The position numbers and the translations under genes were made by a program. The notes under the pieces are model-generated. The model was not told the origin of the DNA. It was given only the letters and a program-made list of their open reading frames with translations, and made no database searches. From assembly GCA_022495005.1 (NCBI GenBank), contig JAGYXB010000445.1:310001-374000 (forward strand): a stretch of 64,000 nucleotides of DNA, in the 5' to 3' direction. Positions 1-11,299 of this stretch are shown here, piece by piece. This DNA comes from Rhyacophila brunnea (taxonomy: Eukaryota > Arthropoda > Insecta > Trichoptera > Rhyacophilidae). Positions within the stretch are counted from its first letter, which is position 1. Each line of letters opens with the position of its first letter.

Positions 1-443
1 CTCGTCCTCTGACTTTTGGTTGTCGCGATATCCTGAACTATGGCGTGGCCTAATTTGACAGGATCTTCAATGGTAGTCCTAATAAACAGGCAATTGGGCG
101 CAGACGTAGCGACAGATTGAAATCTATTCGTTTTAGGGCTGCCCGACTTCAGTTCCGATATTTGCTTTTCTAAAACGTCAGATATATCTTCGTCGACCAC
201 TGTCGAGTCATCGATATCTCGCATCTCTTCAGCATTTTCGTCGCCGTGTTTCTCGGAACCGAATAATTTGTCTGCATATTCGTTCAGCAAGTTATAAGCT
301 TCGCGGACGCAATTTTTTTCTTGGAAATTACACGTGCAAAAGAATCCTCGTAAGCCGGATTCTAACGAAAGAGCTTTCTTCCTTTTCTGGGAATGGTAAT
401 TGTTCTTTTCTTTAAAATAACTTCGTTTCTTATTATCACCCAT
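1..443 (-). CDS. Thumpd1: THUMPD1-like tRNA acetylation adaptor, first coding exon (partial)
   Basis: An open frame runs on the minus strand from an ATG at 443-441 to the window edge, 147 codons plus two bases with no stop. It begins with a basic stretch (MGDNKKRSYFK). An RGFFCTCN segment near residues 33-39 is followed by a Cys and EAYNLLNEYAD, an acidic stretch, then RFQSV and NCLFIRTTIE near residues 110-125. This order and wording match the N-terminal part of animal THUMP domain-containing protein 1 (yeast Tan1), which in other organisms helps the NAT10/Kre33 acetyltransferase place N4-acetylcytidine on tRNA-Ser and tRNA-Leu. The THUMP domain core would lie beyond the edge. Codon use is richer in G and C than in the receptor genes. 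Identification is by memory of the family; the start is the first ATG after upstream sequence that cannot be read through. Confidence 0.82.
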   Translation of the reverse strand, partial: MGDNKKRSYFKEKNNYHSQKRKKALSLESGLRGFFCTCNFQEKNCVREAYNLLNEYADKLFGSEKHGDENAEEMRDIDDSTVVDEDISDVLEKQISELKSGSPKTNRFQSVATSAPNCLFIRTTIEDPVKLGHAIVQDIATTKSQRT

Positions 444-829
444 TCTGACCAAGTTGTTTACAGTATTAAAATACACAATCTCAAATGGTAATATTGACGT
501 TTCCGATGTTTTTGCCGGTATTGTGAGAATACAGAACATAGAATTCAGAAGGTGTCTATGGAAGTCAGTGTTGTCACTTGTCAGTTGTCAAGTAAAATAA
601 ATTAAATATTTAAAAAAAAAACTTTTTATAATTTTACCTAATATAAAATTATCACATAAATAAATAGACTTGATAAAAAGGCATATTTTCTTATCTTCCT
701 GATCAAAAAAATAGTAGATCTCTGGATTTACTTCAGTTATTTCATATCTTAAGCTTCATCTTTATTAGATCTATGCTGCACTAGCTACTAGCTAGTAATT
801 AGTAGTCATGCTACAGTGTTGGAACGGAA
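444..829. other. Intergenic, upstream of the THUMPD1-like gene
   Basis: No coding potential seen. The stretch is AT-rich and should hold the 5' UTR and promoter of the minus-strand THUMPD1-like gene; I see no distinctive promoter motif. Confidence 0.5.
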
Positions 830-1016
830 TAGGTACAGACCTACAAACTTATCTGGAGAATGAGATGGGGGAGCCACTGTCGAAAACTATCCAATCACGA
901 CCCGTAACTGGAATAATCAAACATTCTAATGAGGTTTTCAAATATGGCGTCCTACGGTAGTTCATAGTTCCATTTTTGGCCATTCTCCGGATAAGTATGT
1001 AGGTATATCTGTACCT
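830..1016. mobile_element. Short inverted-repeat element (MITE-like)
   Basis: The left end (TAGGTACAGACCTACAAAC, then TTATCTGGAGAATG) is the imperfect reverse complement of the right end (CATTCTCCGGATAAGTATGTA then GGTATATCTGTACCTA). The ends are about 33 bp each around a unique centre of about 120 bp with no ORF. The size and symmetry suggest a non-autonomous DNA transposon. No clear target duplication beyond a possible TA was found. Confidence 0.55.
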
Positions 1017-2709
1017 AGTGTCCGAAAACTTTAACGTGAGACCCGGCGGCGGCGCTCGTGTTGATCTGATCTATGGTTTTCGATTTCGAAGTATTGTGAG
1101 TATTGCCAGGATTAGACGATATTATTTCCCACTTCCTTAAATAGGTATATTATATTTTCGCAAATTTCAAATAATTCATTTTTTCTTAAATTTTATATGG
1201 CAACATTAAAATTTTCATCGTTTCGCGCAAGGTAGTTAATTACTTATAAAGTAAGTATATATAGATTTTTGACTTACTGGAACCGATCCTTTAAAAAAAT
1301 TTGGGTTTTAACGGCTCTGGTTAAAATCCAATGGTAGATTAATCTTATTTAAAATTTCTCGTCGAAATATCTTGAATGCCTAATTTTGGTTTGTTTCGTA
1401 ATACAGAGCTGCCCGGTGTGTGGAAAATTAACTAAATTTATTTCAATACGTCATGTCGTCATATACTGTGTACACACATACATTACAATATAACATGCAA
1501 TTCAGTCGTGTGCTGTATGTTAAATTATTTGCGAAATCTTATATACCTAGGGTTATTGACGTGACCCGGCTCGCGGCTAGCTCATTAATGTAACCGGGCC
1601 GTCACTAAGGAGACTAGGGATGAACTAGGAGGGTGGAGCTCCCTTGTGGTAACACAACTTTTGATTATCGGTAAATAAAACTCTTGGTTGGTGTGATACC
1701 AAATTTATTCAGGTTCAATGTTCACAGTGTCACAATCAAGTTATTTGTTATTGTTCAAACAATTAAAACTTATAAAGATGTCCGTGAACTATTTAGTTAA
1801 TTATTATATAATCTTTATGAAACCTTCCAAAAAGATTCAAAATGTTCACACTCAATCTGAGGAAAGTATACGCAGATGTTCGATAAATATTTTTATTTCG
1901 TAAAATATTTTCTTTTACAACGTCACAATCGTATTATTTTCACATAATATCAAGTTCGAAAAATGTCTACTGAAATTTCAGTAGATCTATTGATATTTTT
2001 TGCCAACACTGAATTTTTGATTTTTTTTCGAAATTCAAGAAATCTACTGATAGTTGTGTTTCTCCGTAATTGTAAGTTTACTGATTAACTGAAACTTGAA
2101 ATGATTTACGCACGATCTTTTTTAATGTGTTACACTTCTAAATTGACGAAGAAAGCATTGTAACTCTACCCAAGAGCGCCATTTTACCCATTAATATCAT
2201 CATTGTTTACAATACATTAATATTATTAGCTATTTTTATCCTTATTAGTCTTTAATTATACTTATCTAATATACTACATTTTCCAAAATCTACTGCTATT
2301 TTATGAAATCTACTGAATTTTTTGTCAAAATCTACTGAAATTTTAAATTTTGACTTAGCAGCACTGCAGTAGCTGTCCCTGTCATCGCGGCAACTCTTTC
2401 GATAACGATGTTGAAGAGCCGAATGAGGCTATTTTGTCGTTTTTCTTCTTAACAGTAGGAGATAACATGACTCATAAACTTCCTGCTGTCACTTTTCAAA
2501 ACTTTTGCCATTATTAACACGTCTGATACCGCGCACTTATAAAAAACGTCAAAAATACGTTCAAGGTGAGGGGAACGAATACTGAAACGCGAGAGAAGGG
2601 GGTCTAGCTCTCCAAGCCGCCGCCCATCACCATAAAGTTTTCGCACTCTACTTACTAATTTTTAATATTACTTATCGATTATGATTTTATCAATTTACAT
2701 TCGATTGTC
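1017..2709. other. Intergenic, no gene recognised
   Basis: AT-rich sequence with only short chance reading frames. Between about 1950 and 2350 there are several partly repeated phrases of the type AAATCTACTGA, on both sides of a poorly conserved centre, which may be an old degenerate repeat. Nothing here can be named with confidence. Confidence 0.4.
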
Positions 2710-2717
2710 ATCGAAGT

Positions 2718-3869
2718 CAGTGCTTTTCAAACTTTTCATATCACGGCCCCCTAAATCAGAAAAAAATAAATCCAAGGCTCCTCTCCCCAAAAAATTTAGT
2801 CTTTAGTGAACAACATTACTTTATTTATCATTAAGTACATTTTTATTAAAAATAATAGAACATTTTATTTTCATTTAAGTACTTGCTTGTAAAGCAAAAT
2901 TTAAAAAAAAATTTCGAATTTATTACAGCTACACCATACAAAAACTATTTAATGGGAGGTGATTGCATATTTTTACATAGTAAATCAATATCCGGTACAG
3001 TGTTTGAAATGCTAATTCGTAGGGTTTGCTCATTGAAAGACACGACCTGTGTTTATTTCTTTATTATCAGTAATGATGAAAATGCTGTCTCGCGTAGGTA
3101 GGTATGTTGTCGCAAATGATGCTTTTGCCATTGACGGATATTCTTGCTGTCTATCCAAAATTCTGCAAGATGCTTTTATTAAATTCGACTTCATGGAATT
3201 TATTTGATCTAATATCAACCAAATATTCTTCTTCAGCTGCTTACGTAATATGTTCATATTTTAAGGATTTAGCAAATGGTGTTCTTATGCAATTGTACTT
3301 TTGGTATTCATTTAAGTTTGGAAAATATTTATGTTGAAAAATCGTTGTGATTCGGCAATGTGATCAAGTAGATATAACACTTTTAATTGAAGTCGAGAGT
3401 GATATTTTCATTTGTGGGTACATAGTACTCTCATTCAAGCATGAAAACATGTCAGTGCATATTGTAATACCTTTTGACCACGAAGAAAGTTTTTTTAGAA
3501 AGCTTGAAGTTTGATATTCAGAATTAAAATGTTGATATCTTTTCCCTGAAGAGAAAGATTCAATTCATTTACTAATCCGCCAAAATATGAAACGATTCAT
3601 CACGAAAGTGGGAAGAAAGATCTGATTAAAGGGAAAGAAGAAAGGGCGAAGTTCATTACTTACTAAGTTCTACAATTTTTATCCATATCGGATAAAGTAT
3701 TGTGATCGTGTAAAAATTCAACCTCGAGATTGTGACTGATTTGTATCAGGTATCGTCCAGTGATCACGTTATGATTTTGGTTTTTTCAAATACTGAAATA
3801 TTTCGCGGTTCCCTGGCAGGAGCTCCACGACCCCCTGGTGGGCCGCGCCCCCCAGTTTGAGAAATACTA
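2718..3869 (-). mobile_element. hAT-superfamily DNA transposon remnant (ZBED5-like transposase fragments)
   Basis: The left end reads CAGTGCTTTTCAAAC and the right end, reversed, reads TAGTATTTCTCAAAC followed by a run rich in G and GGCC. These are hAT-like terminal inverted repeats. The flanks ATCGAAGT (2710-2717) and ATCTAAGT (3870-3877) agree at 7 of 8 bases, as expected for an aged 8-bp hAT target duplication. On the minus strand, broken frames between about 3700 and 3030 give phrases such as LVNELNLSLQGKD, NIWLILDQIN and PSMAKASFATTYL, resembling the middle and C-terminal dimerisation regions of ZBED5-like hAT transposases. Stops and frameshifts are frequent, and at 1152 bp it is far shorter than a full element, so it is dead. 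Confidence 0.72.
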
Positions 3870-3877
3870 ATCTAAGT

Positions 3878-6029
3878 CACATCATGCCGACGTGAAAATT
3901 TGGAAAAGCTTTAGGAAAAAGTAATTTTTAAAAACCTTTGCTTTATTACATGAAATAAGTAGGTAGGTTCTGTTATATCTGTTCATTAGGCATTATATAT
4001 ATTTTATACATTTAAAATAAATTAATACGACAATAAAATTTGTTATTGATTAATCATTTTATTATGTGTGTATGAAGGTGACTACCAACTACGTACTAAT
4101 ACCGACAGAACTGTCTGCCTTCAGCAAACGGCCCCTCTAGGGTACGAAAAGACCGGATCATCGCCCTCCAGTCTATTAGTCAGCTGGTCTTGAATAAGTA
4201 AGTAACCCTCCTCCTAGCTACCATTCAAATATAATAATAATATTACATAAGTAGTATTAATTATATTAATATTAGTCAGTCAACCTTAAAGGGTTAGATA
4301 CATCGCGTGATGTATACAGGTCGATCGGGATTGGTTGAGATACCTCATACGATATGTCGCATAGCCTGTCGACGCTCCAAGGACAGGAGCAAACAGGATA
4401 AAAAAAATTTAAAAAAAGCAGTAGAAAAAAGACCTTTCGAGCGAGATGACGTTATGTTAAGAAGGAGTTGTTAAGTTGCTAGTAAAGATAATAATGTTAA
4501 AAGATAAAGCTATTGTATTAAATTTAAGTTATTGTGAAGTTATTTTATATTTAAATATAACAGTTTTAACGTACGCTGAGTTATTTATTGTGAACCCTTC
4601 CTTACTCCCGGCGAGTTAAGAAATAACGGGAAAGATGTATCAAAAAAAATGTGGTGAAATGTACGAGGTAGCAGTACCTACTTAACTGTTTATCATAATG
4701 CTCGGATTGTTAAATAATTAATATCACACGGAATAGAGGTAAATACAGGTTGCTCGAAAAAAACACCCGTCTTTATGTTTAAAATAAACTAAAATTTAAT
4801 TATTGTTATTACAAAATATTATTGTTCTGTTACAATATGTAACATAATATTATGATTTTTTTTTTTTGGTTTTTAGCCATCTGGATTACAAAACGTTGAC
4901 TACTAAAACATTATAACCTTTCACGTATGTAGGTTATCTAAATATGTATATGGGGAATGGTGGATAGGCATTCGATAAATCTATTGGGCCCATGCAAGCG
5001 ACCCACGGATTTAATGATTTTCTAAGACCCTAACCTTTCTATGGTTTTTTTATTGACACGAAGTGCATAGTTATTGTAGATTTACCTAAGACCGACAGAA
5101 AATAAAATAAGCAAATTAATAGATATTAAGTATAAAAAAGTATCAATACGCTACTACCTATCTAAAAACATTCAAAATATAAATTAACATATTGTTGAAT
5201 TCAAAGTTCTTGCATTTAAAATGAGCGCTGGTTAAACAATGTCATCTTATTATTACTTTCTTATCTTATTAGTCTGTACGGTTATTATTTTCTTCCTTTC
5301 GAAGTCTTTTCGAAGGTGTTATTTTTTATATTAAGCAAAGCATTACAAAATCTATACAAATAACATCAAAAGGGCCCACAATAAAACGATTGAAATAGAA
5401 ACGTACTTGTACACAAAAAAATAAACCAATTATATTATTATGTGTCAACACTATCAGTAAGTACCTACTTAAGTAAAAGGGTGTGATTTATGGTATTTTT
5501 TTTTTAATTTTATCTGAATTATTTTATTGAATCTCAAAATCTTTCGGTGTGTCGGTTCTGGATGTCCCCAGCTCACCACTGTCTAGCTAGGATGTATCGT
5601 CTTTATCCGCATGGTAAATTCTGCCCTATGAATAATAAATTTCTAAATTTAATGTATTGTAGCCCCTTGGCATGTGAGTATATTTTTAATACCTATGTAT
5701 AGATAATAAACATTGAACTACAATATTATCATATTATGAAACAGTCTGTAAATGATTTTGCAACATGCTTACTTAATAATCTATTAGTATATTACTAGCA
5801 GTGTATGTACTACAATAATATGTACTATGTACTTATGTAAATCATTCACTTAACATAAAGGTATTATTAAACTGTGACAACCAGTTCGTATTTACCTACA
5901 ACTAACATAGACAATCAATATTTGCGATGTCTTCGTAACAGAGCTTACTAATTTTAATTAGATATTAGTTTTGTCTGACCGAACGTATACATTACATCAA
6001 AATTTTAATTTATTAATAAACTCAGTACC
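3878..6029. other. Intergenic, upstream of GR1
   Basis: AT-rich, with homopolymer runs and no ORF worth naming. It holds the presumed GR1 promoter immediately before 6030; I see no clear TATA box or initiator. A more GC-balanced patch at 4060-4660 may be an unidentified repeat fragment. Confidence 0.4.
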
Positions 6030-9000
6030 ATGTATAATGTCCTTAAGCCGTTGTATGTATATATCGGATTATTTGGAATTCATAACATAAATAGTAGTAA
6101 CAGTGAAAATTCTACAATTCAAAAGTTTCATAAAATATTTTCAGTTTGTGTTTTACTAATTTTAGTTTCCGCCTTTGTACATGGAACCGCTAGTAATTTG
6201 GACGGTTATATAAAATCATTGAATGCTTCGATTGCTATAACGGATATTTTAGTTAGCTTATGTCTGTTTTTGGTAGCCTTTTGTTCAATATTTTTGTCTA
6301 TAACATACAACGAAAAATTACATCATAAACTGTTTACTGTCTTTAATGACATCAATAAATTGCTTTATCTTGATGTGAGACTTTACAGTAAATTGTACAA
6401 ATTCTACATATTGGCATCCATACTTGCTTTAGTATCATCCGTTTATATTATAATATCAGATGCTAACGTTTGGTTTGGCAGTGGAAATAATGTGCTGTTT
6501 CTAAACCACTACACTTTATTAGTAATGGATGTATTAATTCTGCAATACAGCATTGAAATTTCGATATCTGTTTTACAAATTGAAGTTGTAATTGAACAGT
6601 TAATTTGTTCAGGAAGTACAATACAAAGTATTGAATCTTTGGTGGTTGATTTTGAAAATAATCACATTTTATTTAAGAATATATCCAATTCAAATCTCAT
6701 TAAAATTTATGCGCGGAAGTCTATAAGCTTCTGGCAAAATAGTCCTGACACCACATCGCGATTAATGTTGGCGTTCGATAAGATTGTGGATAGCATCGAC
6801 ATTATTAATTCAACACATGGTATACAGGTAATTTTGTAAATCTATTTAACCATCTTAGAGCCCTTATAAACTGGCCTTTTTGAGAAGTGCCACGCCCATA
6901 CGGATGTTATACACGGACTATAGAACGATGACTAAACAGAACAGTGACAAAACAGAACAGCCAGGAGAAAAATGAAACATTAATTTTTGTGGAATCTATT
7001 TAGGTTAGGTTAGGTTAGGTGAGATATCCTAAGCTTGCCGGCAACACTATATACTATACGGCAACACTATATATAATTTGATTTATTACGGCGTATTGAA
7101 AATCTGTGCTATTAAAAATCTATCAACATAATAGAGATAGGACAATGTCAATATTAAATTTATATTTTACCTGAAAAGTCATAGTTATATTAATTATCGT
7201 TGTTCTGTTTGTCACTGTTCTGTTTTGTCATGTTCTGGTTTGTCATGGAACCGTAAGAAAGAAACTCCAGCTGTACGGTGTTTAGCGACGTAGGGCGCTT
7301 CTAAAAATCGCTAGTTTATAAGTTGCGTGAAGGTTAATGCTGTATTTTGTAAGCTATTTTTTATGCCTCTGTATGACTGTGAGACGTAGTACAAAAGTCT
7401 CTACTCTTGAGCTTTGAGAATCGATCTCCGCCGAATTTTAGGGGTACACTGGAACGACCGTAATAATTGAGTTTGTAGCTGCTTCGTCAGTTTTTGACAA
7501 CATATGTAACTACGAATAGTCGTTTTACAAAGCTCGGACACGGAAGTATTCTGGATATTACCGGATTCTGCCATAATCGACTCCCCTTCACCCTGAAGCG
7601 GTATTACAATCTACGCACCTACTGCAGCAGGTCTCAATCCGATGCTGAACTATGAATGTGATAGATTGAGGTAAGTAAGTAATATACATATAAAAATGAC
7701 CTTCATTTTATTATAATATCAAGAACAATAGTCATTTTCAGATGCTTCTCACAGCAACTTGCTGCTTTGTTTCAACTCTGTCAGGAACAAACGCCTACAT
7801 TCAAATGAACATCCTTCAACGTCGAGGAGTCATTGATGAAATTGGAAGAGTAAGTAGTACTTAGGTATACCTCATCATATGGCCGCCAATTATACGGTTT
7901 TTCACAAGGCCCTGTTTATAGTCAGGTGCTAAATTATCATTAATACTTTGAGTGCAATATGGTAAACAATATTTGCAGAAAATGATGATTATTTCATATT
8001 GAAATACGTAGCAATACGTGTTAATTGATTTTAATGAAATATACAATCCAAAATCTTCATTTACTGTATACTGCTTACCTCACTGCATTCGAAAATAATC
8101 AAAAACCAGCACTACAATCGCAACTCGTAAATTTTGTGCCCCAGTCTGTCTAAAGTTGGCCTTGGGATTTTCACTATAACGGCTTTTCAAAATTATGACG
8201 CAGTTTCTATTTACTTGTACCAAAAAAACTTTTCGACATATTGTGCATGTAAGCTATATGTATGTAATACAAATAGGTAAACATAATATCTTTACTGGAT
8301 GCAGAGCAATAACAATTACCTACTAATGAAAACATGCACCAACAAAATCGATAAAGTAACCTCGAAGTGTTTGCGAAAACCGCTTTGTTATTCGAGAAAG
8401 GAATGGACACACTACGTCAAATTGATTCCCGAAGAACGAATTTATTTTCGTAATGGAAAGTGATTTTAAAACGAATAAAATGCCTTGAAATTTTCTATAT
8501 TTTTTCTAAAATTGGATCCGTGGAAATTGTATTGCTTTACGGTTAACAGGAACGTGTTTTGGTCGTAAATCGAGGTATATATATTATTATATACTATATA
8601 ACGGTACCTAACTATAGTATTTTTATATAAAGATATTGTTATTCGATGGCTTAGTGCACAAATTTATGTGTTAAGTGCAATTTTAAGTTAAGTACCTTTT
8701 GTCTGAGATACATTCTGCAGTTTTTTTTGACATATTGTTCGGCGCGAACCGAGCAACACGGAGAGACTAGCGGTTTTGAATGGCCTCCAGGGAAGATGAA
8801 GTAGAGGAAGAGCGTAAGAGCGACCAAGTGAATGAGTTAACTGGGGACGACATTTATTTTTCCCTGAAAGAAGCAGAGGATCGAGAAGGGTGGAAAGTCT
8901 TGATCGCTCAAAAGATGACAGAATTTTAAGGTGGTTATGATCCTCAGCATGAGAGAACGATCATGAAGAATATCTCTCAAGCCCATATTTTATAGTACAC

Positions 9001-10946
9001 ATATTTTAGACAACATTTGTATGCGTTATTCTTAATAGAGGTTGGAGGCAGATGGAAACATTTCCCTGAATTGCAAGTTAGATATGGTGTGTTAAATTAT
9101 TGTTTAAATGTTTCAGGATGCACTAGCTTCCAGTTCGATCTGTTGGAGCATTCATTTTACAACTCGTGTAATTATGCTCACAACTATGTCAGAAGTATTA
9201 TTTAATACAGCAAAAAAAATAAAGGCCACATTATCTAAACTACGAATTAACAAATATATCAGTAAGTAAGCCATTTTGATAGTAATTATAATTGTTATAT
9301 TACATGTATCTACTTAAACATAATTGATTTATATAATAAGTTTCCTAAAATCTGCTATCATACCTATACACGCCTTTTATGTAAACCGTAGTCGACTTAG
9401 TAGTGTTGCCTCTACGCCAAGTCGTAGGCCGTAGCAGCGTAGGCTGTAGAGACGTAGGCCGAACAAGCACAGGCAAGACATGTATAATTATAGTTTTAGA
9501 AATAATGTATTTTTATTGATTTTATTGCACTATAACATATTGGTATCCTTTTATTCCTTAATAATTATCGTGTTATTATTATTAATTGCTGTATTACTAG
9601 AGACTATGGATTTAAAAGTCGGTTAGAGTATTATACGTTATATAACTTGCACCCTTTTTGCACTTTTTACTACATCCTTATTTTATACTATATTTAAACT
9701 TTGCCTTATTACCTCGCATACAATTACATCACATGATATTCACTTGTGTTAATATATGTAGTAATAAATAAATAAAAAGATTATAATTATAATAATATGT
9801 AAAAAATATATTTTTCATCCTAGAGCTGGAGTGCAAAAATATGAAGCGTATACTCTACCTCCATTTTTATTATTAAAAAAATATATTGATTATGATTCTT
9901 TAAGCACTTCTCCATCGTATGTAATACTGTTAGTATAATAGAAATAAACGTAATGTTGATTGCAAAGTTGGTTATATTCGTCGTAGGGACGCCATTTTTT
10001 TTATGTTTCTCGATTGACTTATTATCTATTTTTTTAGGTTATTTTATTTAGCCATCTATCTATCGAATAACTAATGTATTAACAAAAGAAAATATGCTTG
10101 GTGAAATTTTGTGAATATATCAGAATATTAGAATGTGGATGTAACCGACTTTGGTACCCTCACTTGTTGACATCATCGAGTTGAAAAATAATAATGTATA
10201 GTATAAAAGGTGCAAATGTATAATTTTGCCCTCCTATATAAGGGATAAATGACTTTTAATGACGTTTAGATTAACATTTCTAATTTTTTTGTAAAAACAT
10301 AGTGCGGTCACAATACTAAAGCTATAACAGATATAAATAAAATATAATACAATTATGAATAAAATTATTCATAATACTTAAGACAGCGTCAGAGAAAACT
10401 TATTAAACTCCATGACTCGAACCTGTATCCATCAAAATTCAGCCAATATGCTTTTTAAAATTAGCCACATACGCCCTACCTAATTACGATGAAATTAACT
10501 GAAAGTCATGCGATTGAAGCGCTTTACAAATTTTGTTAAAATTGGCGACTGGCTTTTGTGGTTTTAATCCAAGGTACCAATGACAAATACTTACCATGAT
10601 TACCATAAATATAGTCCAAACGTAGGTACTTTCACTTACTAATAATTTAATAAACTATTTTTTTTACTAGCACAATATTTTGTTCAAGGTTTTTCTCAAA
10701 TTTTGTGAATTATTATTAGTTATAATAATATACTCATATAATAAATGTTAATATTTTTCTGTTTATTTTACAGGTTGTTTCGTACGTGAAGAACTTGTAA
10801 CCTTTTCCCAGTTGGTGGAAAAAAGGTCTCTCAGATTGACTGCCTGCAACTTCTTTGAAATCGATTTTAATTTCTTGTGTGGGTTTCTGGGATCCATATG
10901 TGTCTACAACATCATTTTGGTCCAGATGAAAACTTATACCGTTTAA
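6030..10946 (+). CDS. Gustatory receptor GR1 (7tm_7 family), four exons
   Basis: Exons by hand: 6030-6827, 7742-7849, 9117-9261 and 10774-10946, giving 1224 nt and 407 aa. All borders are GT-AG, with intron phases 0, 0 and 1. GRs are seven-transmembrane ligand-gated cation channels of taste neurons. The first exon (266 codons) holds four hydrophobic segments. Exon 2 holds TM5 (TCCFVSTLSGTNAYIQ), exon 3 holds TM6 ending near MSEVLFNTAKK, and exon 4 holds TM7 with VYNIILVQM (from residue 394), the family's TYhhhhhQF signature with V for T and M for F. LVEKRSLRLTACNFFEID just before TM7 is also typical. The first exon ends with IINSTHGIQ, shared in form with GR2-GR5. It is the only receptor here on the plus strand. 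Ligand unknown; expression cannot be judged. Confidence 0.88.
6925..7253. mobile_element. Small DNA element with AACAGAACAGTGACA ends and a TTAGG tract, GR1 intron 1
   Basis: The left end repeats AACAGAACAGTGACAAAACAG. The right end (GTTCTGTTTGTCACTGTTCTG, then TTTTGTCATG) is its inverted counterpart and adds a GGTTCCATGAC-type terminus on reversal. Inside, four tandem TTAGG units occur at about 7001-7021. The same end motifs flank the larger element at about 57362-58775. Probably a non-autonomous DNA transposon; target duplication not resolved. Confidence 0.5.
7310..7650 (+). pseudogene. Degraded LINE reverse transcriptase C-terminal fragment, GR1 intron 1
   Basis: The plus strand reads, with breaks, phrases such as FFMPLYDCET and LSFENRSPPNFRGTLERP, resembling the post-catalytic C-terminal region of RTE- or CR1-like reverse transcriptases, which often carries a LYGSETW-like motif. 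Stops are frequent. Assignment is by resemblance only. Confidence 0.35.
7850..9116 (+). other. GR1 intron 2
   Basis: No nested gene seen. Most of it is repeated at 28959-30078 in the sister duplicated block, with small indels; a stretch around 8150-8320 of this copy is missing there. Conservation here reflects the segmental duplication. Confidence 0.6.
9400..9472. repeat. CGTAGGCCGTAG-type degenerate minisatellite
   Basis: Loose tandem repeats of a 10-12 bp unit such as GTAGGCCGTAGCAGC within GR1 intron 3. A paralogous copy lies at 30363-30432, and a longer related array at about 26120-26210. Their base composition stands out from the AT-rich surroundings. Confidence 0.5.
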
Positions 10947-11125
10947 AAAAAATAGATACCAAAGCCGTAGCAAGGTCTTTTGGCATCCAGCCCAGGAAAA
11001 GGGTAGATATTAAGCCACACGAAAACACTAACAATGGAATTCCTGAAAATAAAAATAAGCTAAGAGATCCAAGACCTTGCTACGGCTTTTAGACACAACA
11101 CAGCCAAGATCACCATGACTGGTCT
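10947..11125 (+). other. GR1 3' flank up to the LINE insertion
   Basis: Contains AATAAA-like words near 11046-11053 that could serve as polyadenylation signals for GR1. The sequence continues, after the LINE, at 16526 and is colinear with 31767-31950 and onward in the sister block. Confidence 0.45.
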
Positions 11126-11299
11126 GAGCGGTAGTTTTTTTTTTTTTCTTTATTTGGAAGCAATTGAGCTCTTCTCTGAATGGAAGGCTATTCTGCTTTA
11201 CAATGGTTTACAAAAGTATACATACATTTTTTTTTTAACGACAGGCATAAATAGTTACATTGTTAATGATACAGAATTACATTTTTGTTACACTATACA

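Noticed and set aside
9400..9472. CRISPR-like array (also 26120-26210)
   Set aside because: Repeats are short, degenerate and without unique spacers; the sequence is eukaryotic.
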